DNA of 64,000 bases from Streptococcus infantis (lineage in GTDB: Bacteria; Bacillota; Bacilli; Lactobacillales; Streptococcaceae). Position numbers and translations under genes: made by a program. Positions 46,222 to 53,215 of the stretch are shown piece after piece. The notes under the pieces were generated by a model. The model worked only from the letters and a program-made list of their open reading frames with translations. It was not told where the DNA came from and did no database searches. The DNA lies in contig NZ_JYOV01000005.1 in assembly GCF_000963255.1 (NCBI RefSeq), forward strand, positions 88,501-152,500, in the 5' to 3' direction. Every line of letters starts with the position of its first letter. Position 1 is the stretch's first letter.

Positions 46222-48141
46222 ATGAAAATTATTAATATTGGAGTTTTAGCTCATGTTGATGCGGGAAAAACTACCTTAACAGAAAGCTTATTATATAACA
46301 GTGGAGCGATTACAGAATTAGGAAGCGTGGACAGAGGTACAACGAAAACGGATAATACGCTTTTAGAACGTCAGAGAGGAATTACAATTCAGACGGCGAT
46401 AACCTCTTTTCAGTGGAAAAATACTAAGATAAACATCATAGACACGCCAGGACATATGGATTTTTTAGCAGAAGTATATCGTTCATTATCAGTATTAGAT
46501 GGGGCAATTCTACTGATTTCTGCAAAAGATGGCGTACAAGCACAAACTCGTATATTGTTTCATGCACTTAGGAAAATAGGTATTCCCACAATCTTTTTTA
46601 TCAATAAGATTGACCAAAATGGAATTGATTTATCAACGGTTTATCAGGATATTAAAGAGAAACTTTCTGCGGAAATTGTAATCAAACAGAAGGTAGAACT
46701 GCATCCTAATATGCGTGTAATGAACTTTACCGAATCTGAACAATGGGATATGGTAATAGAAGGAAATGATTACCTTTTGGAGAAATATACGTCTGGGAAA
46801 TTATTGGAAGCATTAGAACTCGAACAAGAGGAAAGCATAAGATTTCATAATTGTTCCCTGTTCCCTGTTTATCACGGAAGTGCAAAAAACAATATAGGGA
46901 TTGATAACCTTATAGAAGTGATTACGAATAAATTTTATTCATCAACACATCGAGGTCAGTCTGAACTTTGCGGAAAAGTTTTCAAAATTGAGTATTCGGA
47001 AAAAAGACAGCGTCTTGCATATATACGTCTTTATAGTGGCGTACTGCATTTGCGAGATTCGGTTAGAATATCGGAAAAGGAAAAAATAAAAATTACAGAA
47101 ATGTATACTTCAATAAATGGTGAATTATGTAAAATCGATAAGGCTTATTCCGGGGAAATTGTTATTTTGCAGAATGAGTTTTTGAAGTTAAATAGTGTTC
47201 TTGGAGATACAAAGCTATTGCCACAGAGAGAGAGAATTGAAAATCCCCTCCCTCTGCTGCAAACGACTGTTGAACCGAGCAAACCTCAACAAAGGGAAAT
47301 GTTACTTGATGCACTTTTAGAAATCTCCGACAGTGACCCGCTTCTGCGATATTATGTGGATTCTGCGACACATGAAATCATACTTTCTTTCTTAGGGAAA
47401 GTACAAATGGAAGTGACTTGTGCTCTGCTGCAAGAAAAGTATCATGTGGAGATAGAAATAAAAGAGCCTACAGTCATTTATATGGAAAGACCGTTAAAAA
47501 AAGCAGAGTATACCATTCACATCGAAGTTCCACCGAATCCTTTCTGGGCTTCCATTGGTCTATCTGTAGCACCGCTTCCATTAGGGAGCGGAGTACAGTA
47601 TGAGAGCTCGGTTTCTCTTGGATACTTAAATCAATCGTTTCAAAATGCAGTTATGGAGGGGATACGCTATGGCTGTGAACAAGGATTGTATGGTTGGAAT
47701 GTGACGGACTGTAAAATCTGTTTTAAGTATGGCTTATACTATAGCCCTGTTAGTACCCCAGCAGATTTTCGGATGCTTGCTCCTATTGTATTGGAACAAG
47801 TCTTAAAAAAAGCTGGAACAGAATTGTTAGAGCCATATCTTAGTTTTAAAATTTATGCGCCACAGGAATATCTTTCACGAGCATACAACGATGCTCCTAA
47901 ATATTGTGCGAACATCGTAGACACTCAATTGAAAAATAATGAGGTCATTCTTAGTGGAGAAATCCCTGCTCGGTGTATTCAAGAATATCGTAGTGATTTA
48001 ACTTTCTTTACAAATGGACGTAGTGTTTGTTTAACAGAGTTAAAAGGGTACCATGTTACTACCGGTGAACCTGTTTGCCAGCCCCGTCGTCCAAATAGTC
48101 GGATAGATAAAGTACGATATATGTTCAATAAAATAACTTAG
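46222..48141 (+). CDS. tet(M): Tetracycline resistance ribosomal protection protein Tet(M)
   Basis: 639 residues from MKIINIG (GGAGGAAAATCAC upstream). An EF-G-like GTPase with G1 [10 protein letters not shown]3 DTPGHMDF, G4 NKID and the Tet(M) C-terminal domains, including the [10 protein letters not shown] loop that displaces tetracycline from the 30S subunit. Full length and intact. Against the Tn916 sequence I remember, the first third has several replacements (for instance near residues 37-75 and 170-210) while the rest is nearly unchanged, which suggests a mosaic allele. Confidence 0.97.
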   Translation: MKIINIGVLAHVDAGKTTLTESLLYNSGAITELGSVDRGTTKTDNTLLERQRGITIQTAITSFQWKNTKINIIDTPGHMDFLAEVYRSLSVLDGAILLISAKDGVQAQTRILFHALRKIGIPTIFFINKIDQNGIDLSTVYQDIKEKLSAEIVIKQKVELHPNMRVMNFTESEQWDMVIEGNDYLLEKYTSGKLLEALELEQEESIRFHNCSLFPVYHGSAKNNIGIDNLIEVITNKFYSSTHRGQSELCGKVFKIEYSEKRQRLAYIRLYSGVLHLRDSVRISEKEKIKITEMYTSINGELCKIDKAYSGEIVILQNEFLKLNSVLGDTKLLPQRERIENPLPLLQTTVEPSKPQQREMLLDALLEISDSDPLLRYYVDSATHEIILSFLGKVQMEVTCALLQEKYHVEIEIKEPTVIYMERPLKKAEYTIHIEVPPNPFWASIGLSVAPLPLGSGVQYESSVSLGYLNQSFQNAVMEGIRYGCEQGLYGWNVTDCKICFKYGLYYSPVSTPADFRMLAPIVLEQVLKKAGTELLEPYLSFKIYAPQEYLSRAYNDAPKYCANIVDTQLKNNEVILSGEIPARCIQEYRSDLTFFTNGRSVCLTELKGYHVTTGEPVCQPRRPNSRIDKVRYMFNKIT

Positions 48142-48238
48142 TGTATTTTATGTTGTTATATAAATATGGTTTCTTGTTAAATAAGATGAAATATTTTTTA
48201 ATAAAGATTTGAATTAAAGTGTAAAGGAGGAGATAGTT

Positions 48239-48427
48239 ATTATAAACTACAAGTGGATATTGTGTCCTGTATGTGGAAATAAAACACGATTAAAGATAAG
48301 GGAAGATACTGAATTAAAAAAATTCCCCCTCTATTGTCCGAAATGCAGACAAGAAAATTTAATTGAAATAAAGCAGTTCAAAGTAACTGTGATTACAGAG
48401 CCAGACGCAAAGACGCAGAGCCGATAA
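48239..48427 (+). CDS. Cysteine-rich KTR-domain zinc-ribbon protein
   Basis: 62 codons encoding (M)INYKWILCPVCGNKTR..., with two CPxC knuckles (CPVC and CPKC), a likely zinc ribbon. No ATG, GTG or TTG is available; GGAGG at 48227-48231 points to ATT at 48239 (or ATA at 48242) as start. It follows tet(M) in Tn916-type elements. Its stop codon lies inside the 18-bp hairpin at 48419-48459. Function unknown. Confidence 0.75.
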   Translation: MINYKWILCPVCGNKTRLKIREDTELKKFPLYCPKCRQENLIEIKQFKVTVITEPDAKTQSR

Positions 48428-48459
48428 AATGAGATTAATACAATCTCATTTTATCGGCT
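48419..48459 (+). terminator. Perfect 18-bp hairpin between the KTR gene and orf9
   Basis: AGCCGATAAAATGAGATT pairs perfectly with its complement around the loop AATAC. It covers the KTR stop and lies convergent to orf9. The run after it is CTTTCC, so termination on the plus strand depends mainly on the stem. Confidence 0.82.
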
Positions 48460-48486
48460 CTTTCCGTTATGTATGGATTCTTTTAA

Positions 48487-48840
48487 TTAGTCTTCGATGT
48501 TTCTTGCTTCGTTGATACCGCTGGCTAAAGATTCCATTAAGGATAGTTCTTTGTCTGTAAAGCTATCCATGTATTTCTCTATCTGTAATCGTCGGGTGCT
48601 TTTTACCAAGTTATTAGCAGGTAAGAAAAATTCATCAACGGAAACATGAAGTAACGATACAAGGTCATAAAGAACTTGTATGCTGGGGTGTTGCCCTTTA
48701 TTTTCAATATTAGTTAAGTACCGTGGGTCAATTTCAATCAATGCTCCCACTTGTTCACGAGTTAAACCTCGTTTCAATCGAGCTTCTTTAATGGCTAAAC
48801 CAAAGGCTCTAAAATCATATTTATCTTCTTTTTTACGCAT
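48487..48840 (-). CDS. orf9: XRE-family transcriptional regulator (Orf9)
   Basis: 117 residues. N-terminal helix-turn-helix (about 13-65, [24 protein letters not shown]), then a helical C-terminus. It is the only Tn916 gene on the minus strand. In the Tn916 model it represses the orf7/orf8 promoter and is turned down when transcription from tet(M) reads into it in the antisense direction. Confidence 0.92.
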   Translation of the reverse strand: MRKKEDKYDFRAFGLAIKEARLKRGLTREQVGALIEIDPRYLTNIENKGQHPSIQVLYDLVSLLHVSVDEFFLPANNLVKSTRRLQIEKYMDSFTDKELSLMESLASGINEARNIED

Positions 48841-49043
48841 AGTAGACCACCTCTATACATTTTATTGTTCCTACTGAATTAAAAACAGGTATAGAAAAAC
48901 GTGTTATATGGTTTATAGGTTTATATTTAATAAAAAGCACTACTAAACGCCAATAAAAAAACCGTTATATGGTAGTGCTATTTACGCTGTTAAAATATTG
49001 TATATTACTTCCAAATGGCGGTTTGTTGGAGGTCAACGTCGCC

Positions 49044-49115
49044 ATGAAGTACATCATATACAATAAATTTCCTTACATTGGGTTCTTGTCAAAAAAAGTC
49101 GTCTATCTGCAATAG
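49044..49115 (+). CDS. Candidate 23-residue leader peptide upstream of orf7
   Basis: MKYIIYNKFPYIGFL... with GGAGG ten bases before ATG, followed by a terminator-like hairpin (49167-49208). The ribosome site is inside a stem (ATGGCG at about 49015 with CGCCAT at 49040). The layout recalls the tet(M) leader. Not verified as expressed. Confidence 0.4.
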   Translation: MKYIIYNKFPYIGFLSKKVVYLQ

Positions 49116-49166
49116 ATAAGTACGTCCACCAATGTGGTTTTATAAATCATATAGATAGAATAACAG

Positions 49167-49208
49167 AAGCATGTAAACAGAGAAATAAATCTGTTTATAT
49201 GCTTTTTT
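49167..49208 (+). terminator. Terminator/attenuator in the orf7 leader
   Basis: AAGCATGTAAACAG pairs with CTGTTTATATGCTT around ten bases and is followed by TTTT. It stands about 135 nt upstream of orf7, between the leader ORF and the gene. The 503 bp between orf9 and orf7 hold only this leader machinery. Confidence 0.75.
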
Positions 49209-49258
49209 GGCTATTCAGAACTTTTTTACAAAGTTTATTTATCAGTAATGCAACAAAT

Positions 49259-49340
49259 CCCCCTTTCACATTGGGACTAAGAGTGAAAGGAGATAAACGA
49301 GCAAGGCTCACTTCCTTTCCTAGACAGAAAGGGGGTGAGA
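49259..49340 (+). promoter_or_regulatory. Possible ribosome-site switch before orf7
   Basis: CCCCCTTTC (49259-49267) can pair with GAAAGGGGG (49327-49335), which hides the orf7 Shine-Dalgarno sequence. Alternatively CTTTCAC (49263-49269) pairs with GTGAAAG (49283-49289), freeing it. The two structures share bases and exclude each other. Inference from base pairing only. Confidence 0.5.
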
Positions 49341-49343
49341 AAC

Positions 49344-49766
49344 ATGAAACCATCTTCTTTTCAGACCACAATAGAAAATCAGTTTGACTATATCTGTAAA
49401 CGTGCTATGGAAGACGAGCGAAAGAATTATATGCTTTATCTTTCAAGGATTGCAAAGCGTGAGGTGTCCTTTTCGGATGTTGGCGATTATCTTGTTAGCC
49501 AGTTTGCGACAACAGATAACTATTCAACTGACTTTCAGATTTTTACACTCAATGGGTTATCAGTAGGCGTTGAAAATGATTTGTTGAGTGAAGCATTACG
49601 TGAGTTGCCAGACAAGAAACGTGAAATTCTACTGCTGTTTTACTTTATGGACATGAGCGATTCAGAAATTGCAGACCTGTTGAAATTGAACCGTTCTACT
49701 GTCTATCGGCATAGAACCAGTGGACTAGCCTTAATTAAAAAGTTTATGGAGGAATTTGAAGAATGA
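49344..49766 (+). CDS. orf7: Sigma-70-like regulator (Orf7)
   Basis: 140 residues from MKPSSFQ, with GGGGGTGAG upstream. The C-terminus is a region-4-type helix-turn-helix (LPDKKREILLLFYF...SEIADLLKLNRSTVYRHR). Orf7 and Orf8 promote transcription through xis and int, and after circularisation across the joint into the transfer genes. It overlaps orf8 by 4 bases. Confidence 0.9.
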   Translation: MKPSSFQTTIENQFDYICKRAMEDERKNYMLYLSRIAKREVSFSDVGDYLVSQFATTDNYSTDFQIFTLNGLSVGVENDLLSEALRELPDKKREILLLFYFMDMSDSEIADLLKLNRSTVYRHRTSGLALIKKFMEEFEE

Positions 49767-49993
49767 AAACACAATATCCTATGATTCCCTTTCCTCTCAT
49801 TGTAAAGGCAACAGATGGCGATACCGAAGCGATTAACCAGATTCTACATCATTACAGAGGGTACATAACGAAGCGTTCCCTACGACTTATGAAAGATGAA
49901 TATGGCAATCAAAGTATGGTCGTTGATGAAGTCTTACGTGGAAGAATGGAAACCAGACTGATTACAAAGATTTTGTCATTTGAAATTAAGTAA
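49763..49993 (+). CDS. orf8: Tn916 Orf8, small helix-turn-helix regulator
   Basis: 76 residues beginning MKTQYPMIPFPLIV, similar to region-2-like N-terminal parts of ECF sigma factors (VKATDGDTEAINQILHHYRGYI). Orf7 supplies a region-4-like part, so the pair resembles a split sigma factor. ATGA overlap with orf7 couples translation. Confidence 0.87.
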   Translation: MKTQYPMIPFPLIVKATDGDTEAINQILHHYRGYITKRSLRLMKDEYGNQSMVVDEVLRGRMETRLITKILSFEIK

Positions 49994-50011
49994 TATCCTC
50001 TCTCCTTTCGT

Positions 50012-50040
50012 GGAAGCGTGCTAAACCATTCCACGCTTCC
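50012..50040 (+). terminator. Hairpin after orf8
   Basis: GGAAGCGTG pairs perfectly with CACGCTTCC around 11 bases, 19 nt beyond the orf8 stop. There is no U-run, so it may be a processing or partial stop structure. Confidence 0.5.
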
Positions 50041-50112
50041 CGAACAGGGAGGTTTGTTATTCCACCAAAGCATATTGAGCTTTCAATGTGTTTTGATAGG
50101 CTAACGAGCCAT

Positions 50113-50128
50113 TGTTCTTTGAAAACTG
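50113..50128 (+). promoter_or_regulatory. rRNA-like boxA motif upstream of xis
   Basis: TGTTCTTTGAAAACTG is nearly identical to the boxA antitermination site in rRNA leaders and 16S-23S spacers of Firmicutes, where NusB-S10 bind. It lies in the orf8-xis gap, in the direction of transcription toward xis, int and the circular joint. Confidence 0.55.
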
Positions 50129-50188
50129 AATAAAAGTAATCGAATACGTTTCGATAAGAAAAGAGCCAACGGAACTAACCGCCATGAC

Positions 50189-50440
50189 CTATCTTATAAA
50201 GATAGCGAGCGATTCATGTTAGTGATCCGAGAAGCAATCTTTAGCAGGATTGCCTGCAACGACATTCTTATCGTGATAATGATACTCCCATACAGTCAAT
50301 AGTCCGAGCGTGATAAAACCGTCGCAGGCAATGAGTATGGCTACATGAGAACCATGCAGGGGTGGAACTCCCGTGAGCTTTGCTAAAGCTGTTCGATTGC
50401 TGGTAAAACAACTTTTATGAAATCCAAATAAGTGATTTGG
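50189..50440 (+). promoter_or_regulatory. Structured leader RNA upstream of xis
   Basis: Several stems: CTATCTT/AAGATAG (50189-50205); GCAATC/GATTGC; a long-range ATTGCCTGC (50249-50257) with GCAGGCAAT (50324-50332), extended by GAC/GTC; and AGCTTT/AAAGCT (50376-50390). A minus-strand 83-codon ORF over this stretch (50219-50470) has no ribosome site and is better explained by the RNA folding. The 460-bp gap from orf8 to xis has no plus-strand gene. Confidence 0.55.
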
Positions 50441-50453
50441 AAAGGAGGATTTT

Positions 50454-50657
50454 ATGAAGCAGACTGACATTCCTATTTGGGAACGTTATACCCTAACCAT
50501 TGAAGAAGCGTCAAAATATTTTCGTATTGGCGAAAACAAGCTACGACGCTTGGCAGAGGAAAATAAAAATGCAAATTGGCTGATTATGAATGGCAATCGT
50601 ATTCAGATTAAACGAAAACAATTTGAAAAAATTATAGATACATTGGACGCAATCTAG
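50454..50657 (+). CDS. xis: Excisionase (Xis)
   Basis: 67 residues, MerR/AlpA-like winged helix ([22 protein letters not shown]) with the basic wing [13 protein letters not shown]. It binds near the ends of the element and steers integrase toward excision. AAAGGAGG precedes ATG. It is 81 bp upstream of int. Confidence 0.95.
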
Positions 50658-50738
50658 CGTCGCCAAAGGGTCTTGTATATGATAAAATAGTATTAAGTCG
50701 TATCAAGGCTCTTTCCATAAAGGAAAGGAGCAAATGCC

Positions 50739-51956
50739 ATGTCAGAAAAAAGACGTGACAATAAAGGTCGAATCTTAAAGACTGGAGAGAGCCAACGAAA
50801 AGACGGAAGATACTTATACAAATATATAGATTCATTTGGAGAACCGCAATTTGTTTACTCGTGGAAACTTGTGGCTACAGACCGAGTACCAGCAGGAAAG
50901 CGTGATTGTATCTCACTTAGAGAGAAAATCGCAGAGTTACAGAAAGACATTCATGATGGTATTGATGTTGTAGGAAAGAAAATGACACTCTGCCAGCTTT
51001 ACGCAAAACAGAACGCTCAAAGACCAAAGGTTAGAAAAAACACTGAAACTGGACGCAAATATCTTATGGATATTTTGAAGAAAGACAAGTTAGGTGTAAG
51101 AAGTATTGACAGTATTAAGCCATCAGACGCTAAAGAATGGGCTATTAGAATGAGTGAAAATGGTTATGCTTATCAAACCATCAATAACTACAAACGTTCT
51201 TTAAAGGCTTCATTCTATATTGCTATACAAGATGATTGTGTTCGGAAGAATCCATTTGACTTTCAACTGAAAGCAGTTCTTGATGATGATACTGTCCCTA
51301 AGACCGTACTAACAGAAGAACAGGAAGAAAAACTGTTAGCCTTTGCAAAAGCTGATAAAACCTACAGCAAAAATTATGATGAAATTCTGATACTCTTAAA
51401 AACAGGTCTTCGTATTTCAGAGTTTGGTGGTTTGACACTTCCAGATTTAGATTTTGAGAATCGTCTTGTCAATATAGACCATCAGCTATTGAGAGATACT
51501 GAAATTGGGTACTACATTGAAACACCAAAGACCAAAAGTGGCGAACGTCAAGTTCCTATGGTTGAAGAAGCCTATCAAGCATTTAAGCGAGTGTTAGCGA
51601 ATCGAAAGAATGATAAGCGTGTTGAGATTGATGGATATAGTGATTTCCTCTTTCTTAATAGAAAGAACTATCCAAAAGTGGCAAGTGATTACAACGGCAT
51701 GATGAAAGGTCTTGTTAAGAAATACAATAAGTATAACGAGGATAAATTGCCACACATCACTCCACATAGTTTGCGACATACATTCTGTACCAACTATGCA
51801 AATGCAGGAATGAATCCAAAGGCATTACAGTACATTATGGGACATGCTAATATAGCCATGACGCTGAACTATTACGCACATGCAACATTCGATTCTGCAA
51901 TGGCAGAAATGAAACGCTTGAATAAAGAGAAGCAACAGGAGCGTCTTGTTGCTTAG
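50739..51956 (+). CDS. int: Tyrosine integrase of Tn916
   Basis: 405 residues. N-terminal three-stranded arm-binding domain, core-binding domain, then the catalytic domain with Arg in LKTGLRISE, HSLRHT, GHANIAMTLNYY and nucleophile Tyr379. It cuts and joins at AT-rich targets with 6-bp coupling sequences. AAAGGAG upstream; a weak -10 (TATGATAAAAT) around 50680 may allow separate transcription. Confidence 0.97.
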   Translation: MSEKRRDNKGRILKTGESQRKDGRYLYKYIDSFGEPQFVYSWKLVATDRVPAGKRDCISLREKIAELQKDIHDGIDVVGKKMTLCQLYAKQNAQRPKVRKNTETGRKYLMDILKKDKLGVRSIDSIKPSDAKEWAIRMSENGYAYQTINNYKRSLKASFYIAIQDDCVRKNPFDFQLKAVLDDDTVPKTVLTEEQEEKLLAFAKADKTYSKNYDEILILLKTGLRISEFGGLTLPDLDFENRLVNIDHQLLRDTEIGYYIETPKTKSGERQVPMVEEAYQAFKRVLANRKNDKRVEIDGYSDFLFLNRKNYPKVASDYNGMMKGLVKKYNKYNEDKLPHITPHSLRHTFCTNYANAGMNPKALQYIMGHANIAMTLNYYAHATFDSAMAEMKRLNKEKQQERLVA

Positions 51957-51969
51957 TAGTACAAATGAA

Positions 51970-52130
51970 TTTACTACTTATTTACCACTTCTGACAGCTA
52001 AGACATGAGGAAATATGCAAAGAAACGTGAAGTATCTTCCTACAGTAAAAATACTCGAAAGCACATAGAATAAGGCTTTACGAGCATTTAAGAAAATATA
52101 AAAAGATAATTAGAAATTTATACTTTGTTT
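51970..52130. repeat. Right end of the element: integrase arm sites and terminal inverted repeat
   Basis: Direct repeats TTTACTACT (51970-51978) and TTTACCACT (51981-51989) with the same 11-bp spacing as the left pair, then GATAATTAGAAATTTATAC (52105-52123) and CTTTGTTT at the terminus. No gene lies between int and the end. Confidence 0.85.
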
Positions 52131-52216
52131 ATACTAAAAATTTCCAATTTTTGTCACAATTCAAACGTTTGCGTAAAAACGCAACTCTATAAATATTCGT
52201 AAACAACGAATAAAAA

Positions 52217-52238
52217 AACAACTAAATTTCTAGTCGTT
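52217..52238 (-). terminator. Terminator of the glutamine amidotransferase gene
   Basis: AACGACT/AGTTGTT stem on the minus strand with TTTTTTTA after it; the first arm overlaps the stop codon. Confidence 0.82.
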
Positions 52239-52926
52239 ACAATTCATTCAATAAATACTCAAATAACTCTAAGTTGCCATCTTCTTCATTGACCAAGAAT
52301 TCTGGATGCCACTGGAGACCAATAATACGGTGTTCGTCGATAGATTCGATTGCTTCAACAGTTTGGTCTCGTGGATCTACTGCTGTTACGCGGAAATTTG
52401 GAGCTAAGTCTTTAATGCTCTGACGGTGCACTGAATTAACTTGACTTTCTTTACCAAACAATTTTGACATAACACTTCCATCAACTGTCTCAATAGAATG
52501 TGAAGTCCCAAAAGGTAGGCCTTGCCAATGACCTTCAATCTCCTGATTGAGCGTACCGCCAAAGGCAACGTTAACCAGTTGAACACCACGGCAAATGGCT
52601 AAAATTGGTTTGTTCTGACGTAGAGCCTCTTGTAGAAGGGCCAACTCAAACTTATCGCGTGCTAGATTATAGTCATCACTATCAATCGTTTTTTCCTCAC
52701 CATAAAACTGAGGATGAACATTTTGTCCTCCAGTCAAGATAAGCTTATCAATCATTTCTACGTAGTCGTGGACAACTGACTCATCACCAACTGGAATCAC
52801 CAAAGGAAGTCCGCCAACCTGACGAATACTCTCAGCGAATTTACAAGAGACTGATGAATGAATATTTTTTCCTTCTGCGTCCACGGGACATAGGTTTGCC
52901 GCTACTCCAACAACTGTTCTTGCCAT
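52237..52926 (-). CDS. Class-I glutamine amidotransferase, gamma-glutamyl hydrolase-like (peptidase C26)
   Basis: 229 residues from MARTVVGVA, with AAAGGAAAT upstream. Catalytic Cys in ILAICRGVQ and His/Glu in QWHPEF; the LTGGQNVHPQFY segment is typical of PuuD-type gamma-glutamyl-GABA hydrolases. The natural substrate is unknown. In pneumococcus a similar gene sits between pgi and patB; here Tn916 separates it from pgi. Promoter TAGACA-17-TAAGAT at 52961-52989. Confidence 0.88.
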   Translation of the reverse strand: MARTVVGVAANLCPVDAEGKNIHSSVSCKFAESIRQVGGLPLVIPVGDESVVHDYVEMIDKLILTGGQNVHPQFYGEEKTIDSDDYNLARDKFELALLQEALRQNKPILAICRGVQLVNVAFGGTLNQEIEGHWQGLPFGTSHSIETVDGSVMSKLFGKESQVNSVHRQSIKDLAPNFRVTAVDPRDQTVEAIESIDEHRIIGLQWHPEFLVNEEDGNLELFEYLLNEL

Positions 52927-52960
52927 CACTGATTTCCTTTCCTTTTCCATTGATAATCTT

Positions 52961-52989
52961 ATCTTATCATCCTTGCCCACTCCTGTCTA
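52961..52989 (-). promoter_or_regulatory. Promoter of the glutamine amidotransferase gene
   Basis: TAGACA, 17 nt, TAAGAT on the minus strand, about 35 nt before the ATG. Confidence 0.6.
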
Positions 52990-53030
52990 ATATGTATTTT
53001 TTAAGTCCGTGATAAAATTTTTTTATCAGA

Positions 53031-53061
53031 AAAAGTTGCCCAAAATTAGGACAACTTTTTT
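53031..53061 (-). terminator. Bidirectional terminator downstream of patB
   Basis: AAAAGTTGCCC/GGACAACTTTT stem with T-runs on both strands. It is separated from the patB stop by a BOX element. Confidence 0.78.
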
Positions 53062-53064
53062 GCT

Positions 53065-53215
53065 TATACTCAATGAAAATCAAAGAGCAAACTAGGAAGT
53101 TAGCCGCAGGTTGCTCAAAACACAGTTTTGAGGTTGTGGATAGAACTGACGAAGTCAGTAACACATATACGGCAAGGGGACGCTGACGTGGTTTGAAGAG
53201 ATTTTCGAAGAGTAT
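53065..53215 (-). repeat. BOX repeat element, copy 3 (complete, inverted)
   Basis: 151 bp, full boxA-boxB-boxC when read on the minus strand, including CGGCAAGGGGACGCTGACG near the boxA end. Its last base touches the patB stop codon, so it forms the patAB 3' untranslated region. Confidence 0.93.

Larger units (their letters stand above)
34098..52130 (+). mobile_element. Tn916-family integrative conjugative element with tet(M)
   Basis: About 18.03 kb, the length of the reference Tn916. The termini are an imperfect 26-bp inverted repeat (34096-34121 and 52105-52130), with 6-bp coupling sequences likely at 34092-34097 and 52131-52136 flanked by T- and A-runs, as Tn916 targets are. All known modules are in standard order: orf24-orf13 (transfer), tet(M), KTR protein, orf9, orf7, orf8, xis and int. 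No insertion, frameshift or extra resistance gene was seen. Exact ends are uncertain by one or two bases. Confidence 0.96.

Noticed and set aside
50219..50470. Minus-strand ORF of 83 codons over the xis leader
   Set aside because: No ribosome site or promoter, runs antisense into xis, and the stretch folds extensively as plus-strand RNA.
52194..52211. Hairpin ATTCGT/ACGAAT right of Tn916 as attachment-site core
   Set aside because: It is outside the terminal inverted repeat by over 60 bp and has no matching partner at the left end; it looks like host sequence.
52967..53164. Minus-strand ORF of 65 codons near patB
   Set aside because: It is the translation of BOX copy 3; the same peptide motif (SSVLSTTSKLCFEQPAA) appears from BOX copy 1 in another ORF.
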